In this document: positions 9,761 to 18,730 of the stretch, piece by piece
Layout of the letters: each line of letters begins with the position of its first letter
How positions within the stretch are numbered: the first letter of the stretch is position 1
Assembly (NCBI GenBank): GCA_037179515.1
Contig: JAXCGZ010014194.1
Coordinates: forward strand, 1-31,874
Source: Halocaridina rubra
Taxonomy: Eukaryota > Arthropoda > Malacostraca > Decapoda > Atyidae
Direction of reading: 5' to 3'
DNA length: 31,874 nt
The notes under the pieces: model-generated
What the model saw: the letters and a program-made list of their open reading frames with translations, nothing else
Told to the model about the DNA's origin: nothing
Databases searched by the model: none
Program-made: the position numbers and the translations under genes

Positions 9761-9955
9761 GTTTGTTTCCTAAACAGTCAATAACGAAGTGCCAAAACAA
9801 CCACAAAAAAAAAAACGAATCTCTACAATACAGTAGTAAAAAAAAATGAAAGAACCTCACAACACCAAGGAGAGAAAAAAAAAATTCAACACCACAGTTC
9901 AAACTTAAACGTAAAAGTGATCTCAAAACCTCACCATAAAAGTGACTCAAAATAC

Positions 9956-10366
9956 AATCAAGTGCAACAGTAGCAAAATGTTGCAAAACAGTGCATGAAG
10001 CACTGGTAATACAGAATGGCAGTAGTGCCTGCTTAACAGCAATATGTGGCAGTACCTGCGGTTATGGTGCAAATGAAAGGAATGAGCAACACAATCAAGT
10101 GCAACAGCAACAAAATGTTTTAAAACAGTGCATGAAACACTGGTAATACAGAATGGCAGTCGTGCCTGCTTAACAGCAATATGTGGCAGTACCTGCGGTT
10201 ATGGTGCAAATGAAAGGAATGAGCAACACAATCAAGTGCAACAGCAACAAAATGTTTTAAAACAGTGCATGAAACACTGGTAATACAGAATGGCAGGTGT
10301 GCCTGCTTAACAGCAATATGTGGCAGTACCTGCGGTTATGGTGCAAATGAAAGGAATGAGCAACAA
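9956..10366 (-). repeat. Tandem repeat, three 137-bp units, in the element leader
   Basis: Anchor AGTGCAACAG occurs at 9961, 10098 and 10235, giving a period of exactly 137 bp. Units two and three are almost identical; unit one differs at several positions. Each unit contains GTGCCTGCTTAACAGCAATA followed by TGTGGCAGTACC. Confidence 0.9.
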
Positions 10367-10405
10367 CGAATTTTACCGACTACCACCCAGTGCCTGAGAG
10401 TATAA

Positions 10406-10567
10406 ACAAGTACAGTATAGCGGTCGTGCCTGCGCATGAGCACGTATATGGCAGTACCCACAAATAAAATGTCGTAAGTAATACGAACAAGTACAGTATA
10501 GCGGTCGTGCCTGCGTATGAGCGTGTATATGGCAGTACCCACAAATAAAATGTCGTAAGTAAAATTC
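10406..10567 (-). repeat. Tandem repeat, two 81-bp units, in the element leader
   Basis: ACAAGTACAGTATAGCGG recurs at 10406 and 10487 (period 81). The units are nearly identical. Each contains GGTCGTGCCTGC and TATATGGCAGTACC, a core shared with the 137-bp array next to it. Confidence 0.9.
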
Positions 10568-11221
10568 TGGAATGTTGCCAAAAGGGCACAGATCCTATGC
10601 AAAATACACCAAAGATACGCTAACAGCTTACTAGGCGGCCAGATTACACATGTCTACTAGTAATGAGAAATTTATTTTCAAGTGACAACCCAGACACATG
10701 AAGGGCTTAACCTAGGCTCGATAAATGACATCAAAGTTTTTTTCCCAATCTATGAGCAGTCAATGCTTGAATATAACACACAATTATAAGCAAAAATACT
10801 GAATATGCTTTCTCCCAATTCATAAATCCCAAGGAAATATAAACAATACTTGACAAGTATCACCCTTTAACGGATATTTAAAACACGAATGCTTTAAACT
10901 CAATCTTATCACGCAAATAAATGAAATTTTAAATAACACGTCTTCTCGTCATGCAAAATTTCTTATTTCTGCTACCTCATAATCTCATGTAGATTTCCTG
11001 AAATATTGTTTACCGCATGGGAAACAAGAAAATATTAGTTACCATAATCAATATTGAAACTAAAAAAAATTTCTTATCCACAACGTCTCTAGCGCAAAGA
11101 TTTTCGTGTGCAGCCTAAGATTCATTCATTTCAATAATCGAGCCAATGGTAATCAGGTTTCATGTGCAATGTTAAAAAGCAAAATAAAAATAAATTAATC
11201 AAAATCAGTCTGTGTGTTCAG

Positions 11222-11239
11222 GTCCCTGTTCGGGCGCCA
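11222..11239 (-). promoter_or_regulatory. Primer-binding site, lysine tRNA type
   Basis: On the minus strand the 18 bases read TGGCGCCCGAACAGGGAC, identical to the well-known PBS complementary to the 3' end of tRNA-Lys(UUU) used by many retroelements. It lies five bases downstream (element sense) of CCCAACA at 11245, as expected after a 5' LTR. It primes minus-strand DNA synthesis. Confidence 0.93.
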
Positions 11240-11472
11240 AATCTTGTTGGGGTTGGGATGGTCGTAGAGTGTTGTTAAGATTCTGTTTTACTAAGGGAAC
11301 TCAAAGTACTGAGCTCGGTTAAGAGCTCACAAACAGACAGGACAGATATTTGTACTTGAACACCCCATCATTTGCCATTGCTCGGTTAAATGAAACTTAG
11401 AATTCAACTTTCTTTTAATTTTGGAAATGCAATGACATTAAAAGAATTGAATTAAATTTCTCAAATTAAATT

Positions 11473-11604
11473 TTATGAAATGCTGCCTCGAATCCCGGAG
11501 GTGGTGAGCACGATTTCGTTTCCCGGCACCACAGACGTATGCCAAGACTTTGGCCTCAACTCGACGATTACCTCTGTCACACAGGCAGAGTAGAATAGAG
11601 GACA
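11473..11604 (-). CDS. Candidate exon 2 of an LTR-encoded small protein
   Basis: It is preceded by a pyrimidine-rich tract and AAATTGCAG at 11605-11613, a good 3' splice acceptor. From 11604 it is open for 43 codons in phase 0 (begins CPLFYSACV, ends TTSGIRGSIS) to TAA at 11473. In the inverted copy the acceptor and frame are kept (24295 onward: CPLFYAACVAG...LLTTSGIQG), with a 51-base in-frame length difference and several third-position changes. That pattern favours coding. Together with exon 1 the product would be 69 residues, with an intron of 999 bases. Confidence 0.38.
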   Translation of the reverse strand, partial: CPLFYSACVTEVIVELRPKSWHTSVVPGNEIVLTTSGIRGSIS

Positions 11605-11811
11605 CTGCAATTTCAGAAACAGAAATAACACACTGTTAATAATGGGAAACTGAAAGCATGAGCACACATATAATGAGTTTCCAATATCATTCTACTGGAT
11701 GAAAATATATTGGTTATTCACAGCTAACCAGAAATATTTATGCTACCATAATAGCATACAAAACCATTAATTCTTTGCTGGTATTAAAGGAAAACAATTT
11801 ATTCACAATAA

Positions 11812-12290
11812 ATGAAGAATAAGTAAGACAAATACAGTACTGTATGTATTCCTTAAATTGTTGGCAACCACAAAAGTTGCAATGCTTATTAATGATTTGC
11901 AATTAATATGGTAAAACACTCTATTTATGATAAAGGAAGAATCTACGAGATAAATACAGCATTCATTCACTTTTGGTTATCAAGAACTTTTTGCAATGAA
12001 AAAAAAAAGAGGGTGCAAAACCACCTTTTGAAGTATTTGCAACTTATAACTCAAAACACTTTATCCCCAACATATGAAGAATTAGCAAGATAAATACAGT
12101 TTGCATTCATTAAATTGTGGTTAACAGGTAATATTTGCAAAGCCAACAGGGTAAAATTACCTTTTAATTATTTGCAGTTTATAGCATAAAACAATTTAGC
12201 TAAATGATTAATTATTTGCTGTTTATATAGCAAATAACTTTATTCACGAGTTTTTGACGTAAAACACTTTATTTACGATGATAGAAAGAG
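11812..12290 (-). repeat. Degenerate tandem array inside the LTR
   Basis: Units share GAAGAAT...AGATAAATACAG, TATTTGCA and AAAACACTTTAT. AAATACAG recurs at 11830, 11952 and 12092, giving periods of about 122-140 bp. The related copy at 23840-24170 has its own versions with AATAAAGTGTTTTA repeated three times. The array may act as an enhancer or 3'-processing region. Confidence 0.65.
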
Positions 12291-12603
12291 GTGAAATGAA
12301 ATTAGAATTTATTAGGACAAGGGATAGATTTTTACGGGCTCATAACCATTCTTCAGAGGATGAGATTTTCGTTTATCACATTCAATGAAAAGAAACTTCT
12401 TAGCAATGTATATCAGCTGTAATTTCCAGATTAAGGAATTAACTTTGGCAAGTGAGATTCCAGTTAGGTAATCTACAAAATTTTGTTTGTATGGGAATGG
12501 AATCTGAGAAAAAATTTGTAAGATTTAGCAAGTAACGAATGTAACTAATTCTCGAAAAACCAATTTGCTTGACCCACGAGCTTTACCATACACTATCCCT
12601 CAC

Positions 12604-12681
12604 CTTGTTGAGCCAGATGAATTCTTGTGAAGATGCCACGTAAATAAGGTTTGAAATTAACTTAGATTGCTCAGGCGACAT
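12604..12681 (-). CDS. Candidate exon 1 of an LTR-encoded small protein
   Basis: It starts at the ATG at 12679-12681 and reads 26 codons (begins MSPEQSKLIS, ends EFIWLNK) up to CAACAAG followed by GTGAGG at 12603-12598, a good 5' splice-donor match. Unspliced, the frame stops seven codons later at 12583. The end of this segment is conserved in the inverted copy (around 23477-23497: SQE, ATT TGG, then GAG-GTGGGA). It pairs in phase 0 with the candidate exon at 11473-11604. Function is unknown; I recognise no domain. It could be a fortuitous open stretch. Confidence 0.35.
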
Positions 12682-12745
12682 GTTGCCTCTGCCGTGTTTG
12701 GGCGCCAAAAGAGTTCGCCTCATTGTCCCTCCAGGTGAGTTCATC

Positions 12746-13356
12746 TGTAGGATACATTTCTAGAGTAGTAACTGGCTCTGATATCATTTAAGGACTATTT
12801 TAGTGGTGGTCCCTGGCAGGCAATTATAGCAGAGATGCAAGGGAGATACAGTATTTTAGGTGCAAAAAGTGGAAGCAAATAAAATAAAACGAGAATAATA
12901 ATGAAAAGTTTGGTTACTGGTAAACAATCTCCAGAATCTTCTTTGCTCGTAGGAGACGGAATTTAAGTACTCAAATAATAAAGAAGCTACTGATATATAT
13001 AGACAGGCTAATGACATAACAGCAAGATCAAATTTATAACAAAATTATCAGCAAGAACAATTTTTATAATAAGAAAATTGTAAACAAAATGTATCTGGTG
13101 AGTTCAGTGAAGAGGTGAAAAAAAGTAGGAGCAGCCTTTATATCGGGACTATGCTTCTACACGTACAAGCAGAGTAAATAAGGTATATTTAAAATTAGCT
13201 ATAAGCTAAAATATAAATTGCAAATAATCATAATCTGCATAAGTCAAGAAGTGGGAATTATTTTGTTGTTGTTAGAAAAATGACAGTTAAGTTGCTAAGT
13301 TAATTAATAAGGCATCTAACAGCCTCTGGTGACTTTGAGCGAAACACTCTGTGACA
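12746..13356 (-). repeat. LTR core shared with 156-768
   Basis: This is the part of the 5' LTR present at both ends of the element (611 versus 613 bp). Visible differences include a 3-bp CTC indel near 13325 versus 733, and a changed T-rich run near 13262 versus 674. Its left edge begins TGTAGG at 12746, and the two copies diverge completely beyond it. Confidence 0.9.
13136..13143 (-). promoter_or_regulatory. TATA box in the LTR
   Basis: TATAAAGG on the minus strand, about 215 bp into the LTR in element sense. It is conserved in the 3' LTR (547-554). The diverged copy on the plus strand has TATAAATC at the equivalent place (about 22975-22982). An initiator-like TTCACT lies about 25-30 bases downstream (13108-13113). 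This would place the start of the R region near 13110. Confidence 0.55.
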
Positions 13357-14614
13357 CCCTCTCAATAGTTTGCATCAAAGATGCTTTCCCTATACAATAT
13401 ACGGCTTGTTTTCTATTTTTCAAGTAGCTCTTAAATAACTGTAATGGTGTTCCCCTAATACCCACACAAGTTAGTTTTTCTATTAGTATATCATGGTCTA
13501 ATGAGTCAAATGCTTTGGACAAGTCTAGGAAAACCCCTGCAACAAAGTTTTATTTTCTAAATTCTAATAAACATCACTTGTAAAGTTCATTATTGCTTTT
13601 TCAGTGGTCTTATTATTACGGAATCCGTATTGAATTTTTGATAATAGGTTGAACTTTTCAAGGAATTCTTTAAGTCTGTGAACAATCGCTTTTTCAAACA
13701 CTTTACTTAAGGACGGTAAGATTGATATAGGTCTATAGTTATTTTCATCATCCACAGTGCCTGACTTAAATATAGGTATTACTTTCGCACTTTTTAGTTT
13801 GTCTGGAAAACATCCTTGCTGAAAACATAGATTGATTATGTGGGTAAGTGGGGTACCAATGTAATGGGCAGTGACCTGGAGTAGTTTTGATGGAATTTCA
13901 TCATATCCCGACGCTGTATTTGGTTTTAAGGCTTTTATATATTTAGTGACTTCCTCCCTTGTTACAGGATACAAGTAAAACAAAAAGTCTGGTGGATTAT
14001 TAAGAAACTTTCGGTGTGAGTTTTGTTGAACATTTTGTTGTTCCTGTATTGGTTGTGCTATAGTTAAGAAATGATTGTTAAAGATGTTAGCAGTGTGGTC
14101 ATTATCGTTTTTAATTTGATTTCTTTTGAATGATTAATTTGTTTTCGTCCCATTAGGCTGTTTATTGTATTCCAGGTGGACTTGCTGTTTCCTTGTTCCT
14201 TCTTAAGCTTATCCTGAAAATATCTATTTTTTTGCAACTCGGAGCAGTGTTACTAATTTGTTCCTGTAAGCTTTATATCTGGTTCCAAAAGACAAAGGCC
14301 ATTTTGATGCAAGCCTTTCTAATCGGTGTTTTTCTTTGATACTATTTTTTAATCCTGCAGTTATGTGTGGGCATCTGTTGTTTTTATTATTTACAGTCGA
14401 TTTTCTTAGAGGAAAGCAGTCTAGGAATTTATCTCTAATTGTACAGTGAAATTTATTAAAAGCTTCATTTGCATTATTTAGTTCTATGATATGTTGCCAT
14501 TTTTCATGTGATATATCTCTAGTAAATTTAGCTATGTTATCATCAGAGTAATGTCTTTTTTCTACATATGCATCAAATTTATGTTCTTCTTTTTTAAACT
14601 GGGAGTATACTGAA
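13357..14614 (-). pseudogene. ORF2 (linker and RT) of the Jockey/L2-like LINE
   Basis: The linker (about 14614-14000) reads with breaks as HKFDAYVEKRHYSD, LKNSIKEKHRLERLASKW and YKAYRNKLVTLLR. RT follows: KPNTASGYDEIPSKLL, GCFPDKLKSAKVIPIFKSG, NNYRPISILPSLSKVFEKAI and IQYGFRNNKTTEKAI (13983-13564). After a break near 13540-13560 comes DMSKAFDSLDHDILIEKL (motif A, catalytic D) and FKSYLKNRKQAVY. Motifs B and C (GVPQGS, xxDD) are missing because the LTR begins there. The endonuclease domain is also absent. Confidence 0.82.
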
Positions 14615-14750
14615 CTCCAGGCTTGTCGTCAGGTCGGAAACAGTGGATTCAAGTGATTTTATCCTGTCACTAAGCTGTTTCACCATTGCCTCCATAGCAT
14701 TCTTATAAGCATTTTCTTGAGATTCCAACAGTTTGTGGATCCATTGTTGT
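14615..14750 (-). pseudogene. ORF1 coiled-coil fragment of the Jockey/L2-like LINE
   Basis: Read on the minus strand, this stretch gives LLESQENAYKNAMEAM then KQLSDRIKSLESTV and TTSLEF, a heptad-like helix typical of the ORF1 proteins of Jockey-superfamily LINEs. It runs directly into ORF2 linker sequence at about 14614, so the rest of ORF1 and the endonuclease were deleted. Confidence 0.55.
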
Positions 14751-15030
14751 TAAGCAGGGCCGCGGTGGAAGCTCAGTGACATCACAACACCAGTGCGCAT
14801 GCGCAGAAGTCAGCAGACGGGTCAAGAGGGGATGTGGAGTAGGGATTCAAATCTTTCAAATATTTCACTTCAAAAAAATCAAGTTCAGCACTACTCACAA
14901 CTCTGCAAAACCCTCTAGAGAGTCACTGTGGTCTTAGATACCTTGCTTATGTGATTTAACGTTCGTAGCAGGTCACTGTCTCTTGTTTATTCCTAAATAT
15001 TGGAGAGCTCACGACTTGTAAACAGTGCCG
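14751..15030 (-). promoter_or_regulatory. 5' region of the Jockey/L2-like LINE with NRF-1-like palindrome
   Basis: 280 bp without coding content between ORF1 and the broken 3' end of CR1 copy 2. It contains TGCGCATGCGCA at 14794-14805, a perfect YGCGCAYGCGCR palindrome, the NRF-1 type site. TGACATCA at 14777-14784 is one base from a CRE. In an AT-rich neighbourhood this GC-rich patch could be the LINE's internal promoter. Confidence 0.4.
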
Positions 15031-15032
15031 TC

Positions 15033-15930
15033 TCACTCTATCATAACCATGAAGGAATTTAAAGATTGCAACCATATCCCCCTCAATCTTCTAGCTTCGA
15101 GTGATGGTAAGTCTAATTCCCTCAGCCTCTCATCATAACTGAGATTACGTATTTCTGGCACCAGTTTCGTGGCATGTCTTTGAACTTTTTCAAGCTTAGC
15201 TATGTGCTTTTTCAAGTGCGGATTCCAAAAGGGGGCTGCATATTCGAGGTTTGGCCTCACATAGGTTTTCATAAATATTTCTGGACATTTCCTTGTCCAT
15301 GTGCCTGAAGGCTACCCTTACATTTGATAAGAAGGCATAAGCTGCCCTTACTATGCCATTTATATGTATTTCTGGAGACAAATCTGCCAGTATGTTTACT
15401 CCTAGATCTCTCTCATTTTCTGTCTCTTTAAGTTGTACTCCAGCCACCGAGTAGTCAAACTTGGGCCTTCTTGCACTTGTGCCCATTCTCATTACCTTAC
15501 ATTTTGAAGTATTGAATTTCATTAGCCACTTTTCTGGCCACTCATGCAGACTATTTAGATCTTCCTGAAGTTCTCTACCATTGTTCTCGTTTTCTACTTT
15601 CTTCACAATCTTTGCATAATCTGAAAACATATTCATGAATGAATTTACAGACTCTGGTAGGTCATTTACATATACAAAGAACAAAAGTGGTCCTAAAACT
15701 GAACCCTGTGGAACTCCACTACTAACTTTTCTCCATTCAGACACTGAGTGTCTTACTCTAACCCTCTATTCCCTTCCTTCTAAGTAAGTTTTTATCCATT
15801 CCAAGACATGTCCACCCATTCTAGCCATTGATTGCAGCTTCCTAATAAGTCTCCCATGTGGAACAGTGTCAAACGCTTTCTGGAAGTCTAAGAATGTGCA
15901 ATCTGCCCAGCCGTCTCTTTCCTTTAAGAT
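15033..15930 (-). pseudogene. CR1-like ORF2, RT palm and C-part (copy 2)
   Basis: It has FLDFQKAFDTVPHG, SSGVPQGSVLGPLLFF and KCKVMRMG as in copy 1. The catalytic motif C stretch reads MFSDYAKIV instead of MFADDAKIV, so the second aspartate is lost. An amber stop lies near 15767 (GRE-stop-RVRV; copy 1 has Q there). A frameshift near 15270 shifts YVRPNLEYAAPFWNP into another frame. The reading ends at 15033 after SLEARRLRG. Confidence 0.88.
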
Positions 15931-17655
15931 TCAGCTTACCTCATCATAAAATTCTAATAAATTTGTTACTGTTGATCTACCTTCTCTGAAGCCATGTTGC
16001 CTCACTGACAAAAAGTTGAAGGATTCCAAGTGAAAAGAGATATGTTTCCTTAGTAGTTTCTCCATAACTTTGCAAACTATGCAGGTCAAGGAAACTGGTC
16101 TATAGTTCAGAGCCGTATCCCTCCCTCCCTTTTTGAAGATAGGTATCACATTTGCTTGTTTCCAGCATCTTGGATTTTCCCCTGACTCCAGTGACTCTTT
16201 AAATATGATACTTAGTGCCACTGATATTGAGTTTGCGCATTTTTTAAGTACATGAGGGAATGTATCATCAGGACCTGTAGCTTCATGAACATCTAACTCC
16301 ATCAGCGCTTTGCATACCTCTGTGGCTGTAAGGTTGATGTTCTCTAATACTGGCCTTTGAGCTTCTATCTCTGCAATCTGAGGGGGTGGGGTATTTTCTA
16401 CTGTAAATACTGACTGAAACTCCTTGTTCAATTCTTTGCAGATCTCTTCATCCGTCTCAGTGATGCTTCCATCCGCTCTCTTAAGCCTTAAAACCTGTTC
16501 TTTTACCTTCAGTTTTCCTCTGATAAAGCTGTGGTAAAGCATGGGATTTTCTTTAGCCTTCCTGGTAATGTCCCTCTCATAGTCTCTCTCTGCCTCTCTT
16601 CTTTTACTTTGGTAATCATTCCTTGCTCTTTTGTAGGTTTGCCATTCATTTATGTTTTTTCTCCTCCTATACCTTTTCCAGCATTGTTCTCTCCACTCCT
16701 GATCTCTTTTACACTCATTATCGAACCATTTCTCTCTGGTATGAATTACACCTACTTTGGTGACAGGTATGCAGCAATCTACTATCTTCCCATATTTCTC
16801 ACAAAAGATGTCATACATTTCTTGTACAGTTTTGTTGTAAAATAAGGTTCTCCAGTCAAAAACTGCAAAAAGCTCACTAATTTTGATGTAATCTCCTTTC
16901 GGATAGTTCCTCCTCATGTCCTCAGTGCCTCTACTCTCAGGCAGAATATCTTCAATGATAAACTCCATCAACAACGCACAGTGGTCACTCTTTCCAATTG
17001 GTTGCTCATACTCAATTTTTTCAATATCCAACACATTATCTGTGAATACTAGATCAAGTAGTGATGGCTCATCCCCACCCCTGGCCCTCGTTGGTTCCAT
17101 TACATGTTGGTGTAGGAAATTCCCTTGTACGCAATCTAGGAATCTTGCCCCGAATGAGTCCTCACCACTGTGTGGGTCAAGATTTATTCAATCTATCTCT
17201 TTATGATTAAAATCTCCCATAATCAAAATCCTACATTTTCTCTCCTGTCCCATGTTAACAACAGAGTTTATGACTTCAATAGTACCTTTATGACTTTCCT
17301 CATAAACTTCTAGTCTATTCTGGATCCTTGTTGGGTTATATACAACAGTTATTATAATGCTCTCTGACCCAGTATTTATGCAAGCAACAAGAAATTCCTT
17401 GAACTCACTTTCTATAGCCAAGTTTATTTCTTCAACTTGAATTCTTTCATTTATGAGCAGTGCTATCCCTCCACCAGTCCTCTCAGATCTTTCAACCCTT
17501 AATATTCTGAAGCCATTAGGAAAAACTGTGACACTGTTTATGTCCTCACTCAACTTAGTCTCTGTAATTGCTACTATATCTGCCTTACTGTTGTGAATCT
17601 TATCTTTTAATTCTACTGCCTTACCAGCTAATCCATCAGCATTTGTGTATAACAA
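15931..17655 (-). pseudogene. CR1-like ORF2, endonuclease, linker and N-terminal RT (copy 2)
   Basis: One frame throughout, with a TGA at 17188-17190 (copy 1 has a tryptophan codon) and a TGA at 15931-15933, shared with copy 1. The endonuclease motifs NADGLAGKAVEL, ITETKLSED, MGDFNHKEID and GKSDHCALLMEF are all readable, so copy 2 does not have the two frameshifts that break copy 1. RT fingers end in QHGFREGRSTVTNLLEFYD. The frame is open upstream of 17655 and overlaps ORF1 as in copy 1. Confidence 0.9.
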
Positions 17656-17657
17656 TC

Positions 17658-18695
17658 TTAATGAGGCCCCATCCCCTGATCTTCTGTCATTATCTTCTTT
17701 ATCTCCCCTTTGACTGAAAGAAATCTGAAATGAAAATTTTTCTTCTCTTCTTCATTTCTTTCATCATTTAATCTTCTTGCCTCTTGCAACAAGTTTTCGA
17801 TCTTTCCCATCTCTTCCTGTGTTCTGTATCGTCCAATGAACACTTCTTTGAATTCTCGAAGATCTTTTAGACTTTTTTTCTCATCTTTATTTCTCTACAT
17901 GTTTCTCCTCTTTCAAAGGTTTCTTTTGTTGGTCTCTGTTTTCCTTCCCTCGAATATTTGCCTAGTTGGTGAATGTTTACAATATCCTCAGGACCACAAA
18001 CTACTCCAAGTGGTCTTATCAGGTCTACAACCCTAGCTTTATTTTCTTCAAGTCTCCCCTGCCATGTTGGCTCCTGGGATTCGCTTATGCCTGAGATTAC
18101 CACTGTCTTTTCTTTATCAAGTGTCTGTTACCCTTTCCATCACAACGTCTTTCATTTTTTCGAGTACTGTCTCTTTATAGTCAACTGTTTGTTTATTTTC
18201 CAGTGCCACCACCTATACAGCATCTTTTACTGCCACATTCCCCTTTAGTGCATCAGCAAAGAAAGTTTTCATGGCATCATGTTCCATATTCAGCTCCTGA
18301 AATTCTTTTCTAAACTGTTCAATGTTTTCCTTAATCTGGATATTCTAAGCTGCAATCTCGCCTCTCTCAGACGAGAGCAGTGAACTAACATCTAATTCAT
18401 TTAGGTTGTCATTCAGCTGTTTGTTGTTATCTTCTTGTTTAGAAAGTCTGGTTTCTAGGTCACTCTTTTCCCCTTCCAGCTTCTTAATTCGTTTTTCTAG
18501 TTCTTTTCTCTCCTGCCCTTGTGCTTTATTTGCTTCCTCCAAAAATCTTATTTCCTCTCTGAGTGTTTCATTCTCTTTCATTTCTCTATCCATATTCCTG
18601 TTCATGTGTGTATGGTTGATAGCAGAAGAGTCCTCAAGCATTATGTAGTGAAACTGAGACTGACACATAAGGTTTTGATGTTTGTGAGAGTACAT
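17658..18695 (-). pseudogene. CR1-like ORF1 with coiled coil (copy 2)
   Basis: The N-terminal half (18695-18345) is a strong coiled coil: KENETLREEIRFLEEANKAQ, ELEKRIKKLEGEKSDLETRL and KQEDNNKQLNDNLNELD. After a stop (IAA-stop-NIQIKENIEQF) it continues to the RRM-like core VVISGISESQEPTWQGRLEE (18103-17867) and the charged C-terminus (17843-17658), with frameshifts near 17870 and 18130. The layout of coiled coil plus RRM-like core is that of LINE ORF1 proteins that trimerise and bind RNA. The true start is uncertain; several ATGs lie around 18600. Confidence 0.75.
17733..17739 (-). promoter_or_regulatory. Candidate -1 frameshift heptamer A AAT TTT (copy 2)
   Basis: This matches the copy 1 site in the same codon phase (AAG AAA AAT TTT), with the -1 frame open into ORF2. 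Neighbouring bases differ between the copies (CAT here, CGT in copy 1) while the heptamer is kept. Confidence 0.45.
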
Positions 18696-18730
18696 TCATC
18701 CCTCATCTTAAGTATGAAAATCTTTTTGAG

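Larger units (their letters stand above)
9761..11221 (-). other. Untranslated leader of the Gmr1-like element
   Basis: 1.46 kb between the primer-binding site and gag, without any convincing coding sequence. It holds two tandem arrays (137-bp and 81-bp units) described separately. The rest is AT-rich single-copy sequence. A leader of this length is long for a gypsy element. Confidence 0.65.
156..13356 (-). mobile_element. Gmr1-like Ty3/gypsy LTR retrotransposon, degraded, with nested LINE
   Basis: Read on the minus strand, the element runs 5' LTR (ending at 11245), primer-binding site (11222-11239), a 1.5-kb leader, gag (9760-8795), an inserted LINE (8794-5141), the end of gag, protease, integrase, reverse transcriptase, RNase H (to 1465), a 3' non-coding stretch and a 3' LTR copy (768-156). 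Integrase lies upstream of reverse transcriptase. The integrase C-terminus and the RT N-terminus share one open segment (3275-2652), so the order is not a rearrangement. That order is known from the Gmr1 group of Ty3/gypsy elements, first described in cod. The capsid region looks SCAN-like, which fits the published link between Gmr1-like gag and SCAN domains. The coding region has several in-frame stops and frameshifts, so this copy is dead. No matching target-site duplication is visible: 151-155 is CCACA and 13357-13361 is CCCTC. Confidence 0.85.
11245..13356 (-). repeat. 5' LTR of the Gmr1-like element, about 2.1 kb (proposed)
   Basis: In element sense it begins TGTCACAG at 13356 and ends CCCCAACA at 11245, five bases before the primer-binding site. 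Its first 611 bp match the 3' LTR copy. The whole stretch, not only the first part, also matches 22761-24586 in reverse orientation, as expected if the complete unit is an LTR. It contains a TATA box (13136-13143), poly(A)-like signals in its middle (12239-12244 and 12268-12273), a degenerate tandem array (11812-12290) and a candidate spliced small ORF. The alternative is a 611-bp LTR followed by a 1.5-kb leader, but no primer-binding site follows 12746 directly. Confidence 0.65.
13357..15030 (-). mobile_element. Jockey/L2-like LINE fragment, internally deleted
   Basis: A non-LTR element on the minus strand that differs from the CR1-like copies. It has a GC-richer 5' region (14751-15030), an ORF1 coiled-coil piece (14750-14615) and an ORF2 from the post-endonuclease linker into RT. 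It is cut at 13357 by the start of the LTR, exactly before the RT motif B would begin. The missing remainder is not present at 1-155. Confidence 0.75.
15031..18730 (-). mobile_element. CR1-like LINE, copy 2, 3'-truncated
   Basis: It is the same family as copy 1 and runs from an ORF1 with a full coiled coil to the middle of the ORF2 C-terminal domain. It lacks the 3' end (WNWLSEEV motif, 3' UTR and AATTAGGTAATCAC tail) where the Jockey/L2-like LINE begins. It has more stops than copy 1. Similarity by eye over the shared part is above 90%. The 5' end is not sharply defined (about 18700-18730). Confidence 0.87.

Noticed and set aside
9956..10567. Regularly spaced repeats, possible CRISPR array
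   Set aside because: Units are 137 and 81 bp and adjoin directly with no unique spacers; the setting is a eukaryotic retroelement leader.
10336..10602. Minus-strand open frames with internally repeated protein sequence (YDILFVGTAIY twice)
   Set aside because: This is the 81-bp non-coding tandem repeat read through; two frames are equally open and it lies in the element leader.
12694..12712. TTGGCGCCCAAACA as the primer-binding site of the element
   Set aside because: It is 30 bases from the nearest LTR-like edge and differs from the lysine PBS after GCGCCC, whereas the site at 11222-11239 is a full 18-base match at the right distance. It is kept only as an alternative.
16531..17206. Plus-strand hydrophobic open frames that look like membrane proteins
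   Set aside because: Antisense of the CR1-like ORF2; the same shadows recur at 7039-7606 in copy 1.
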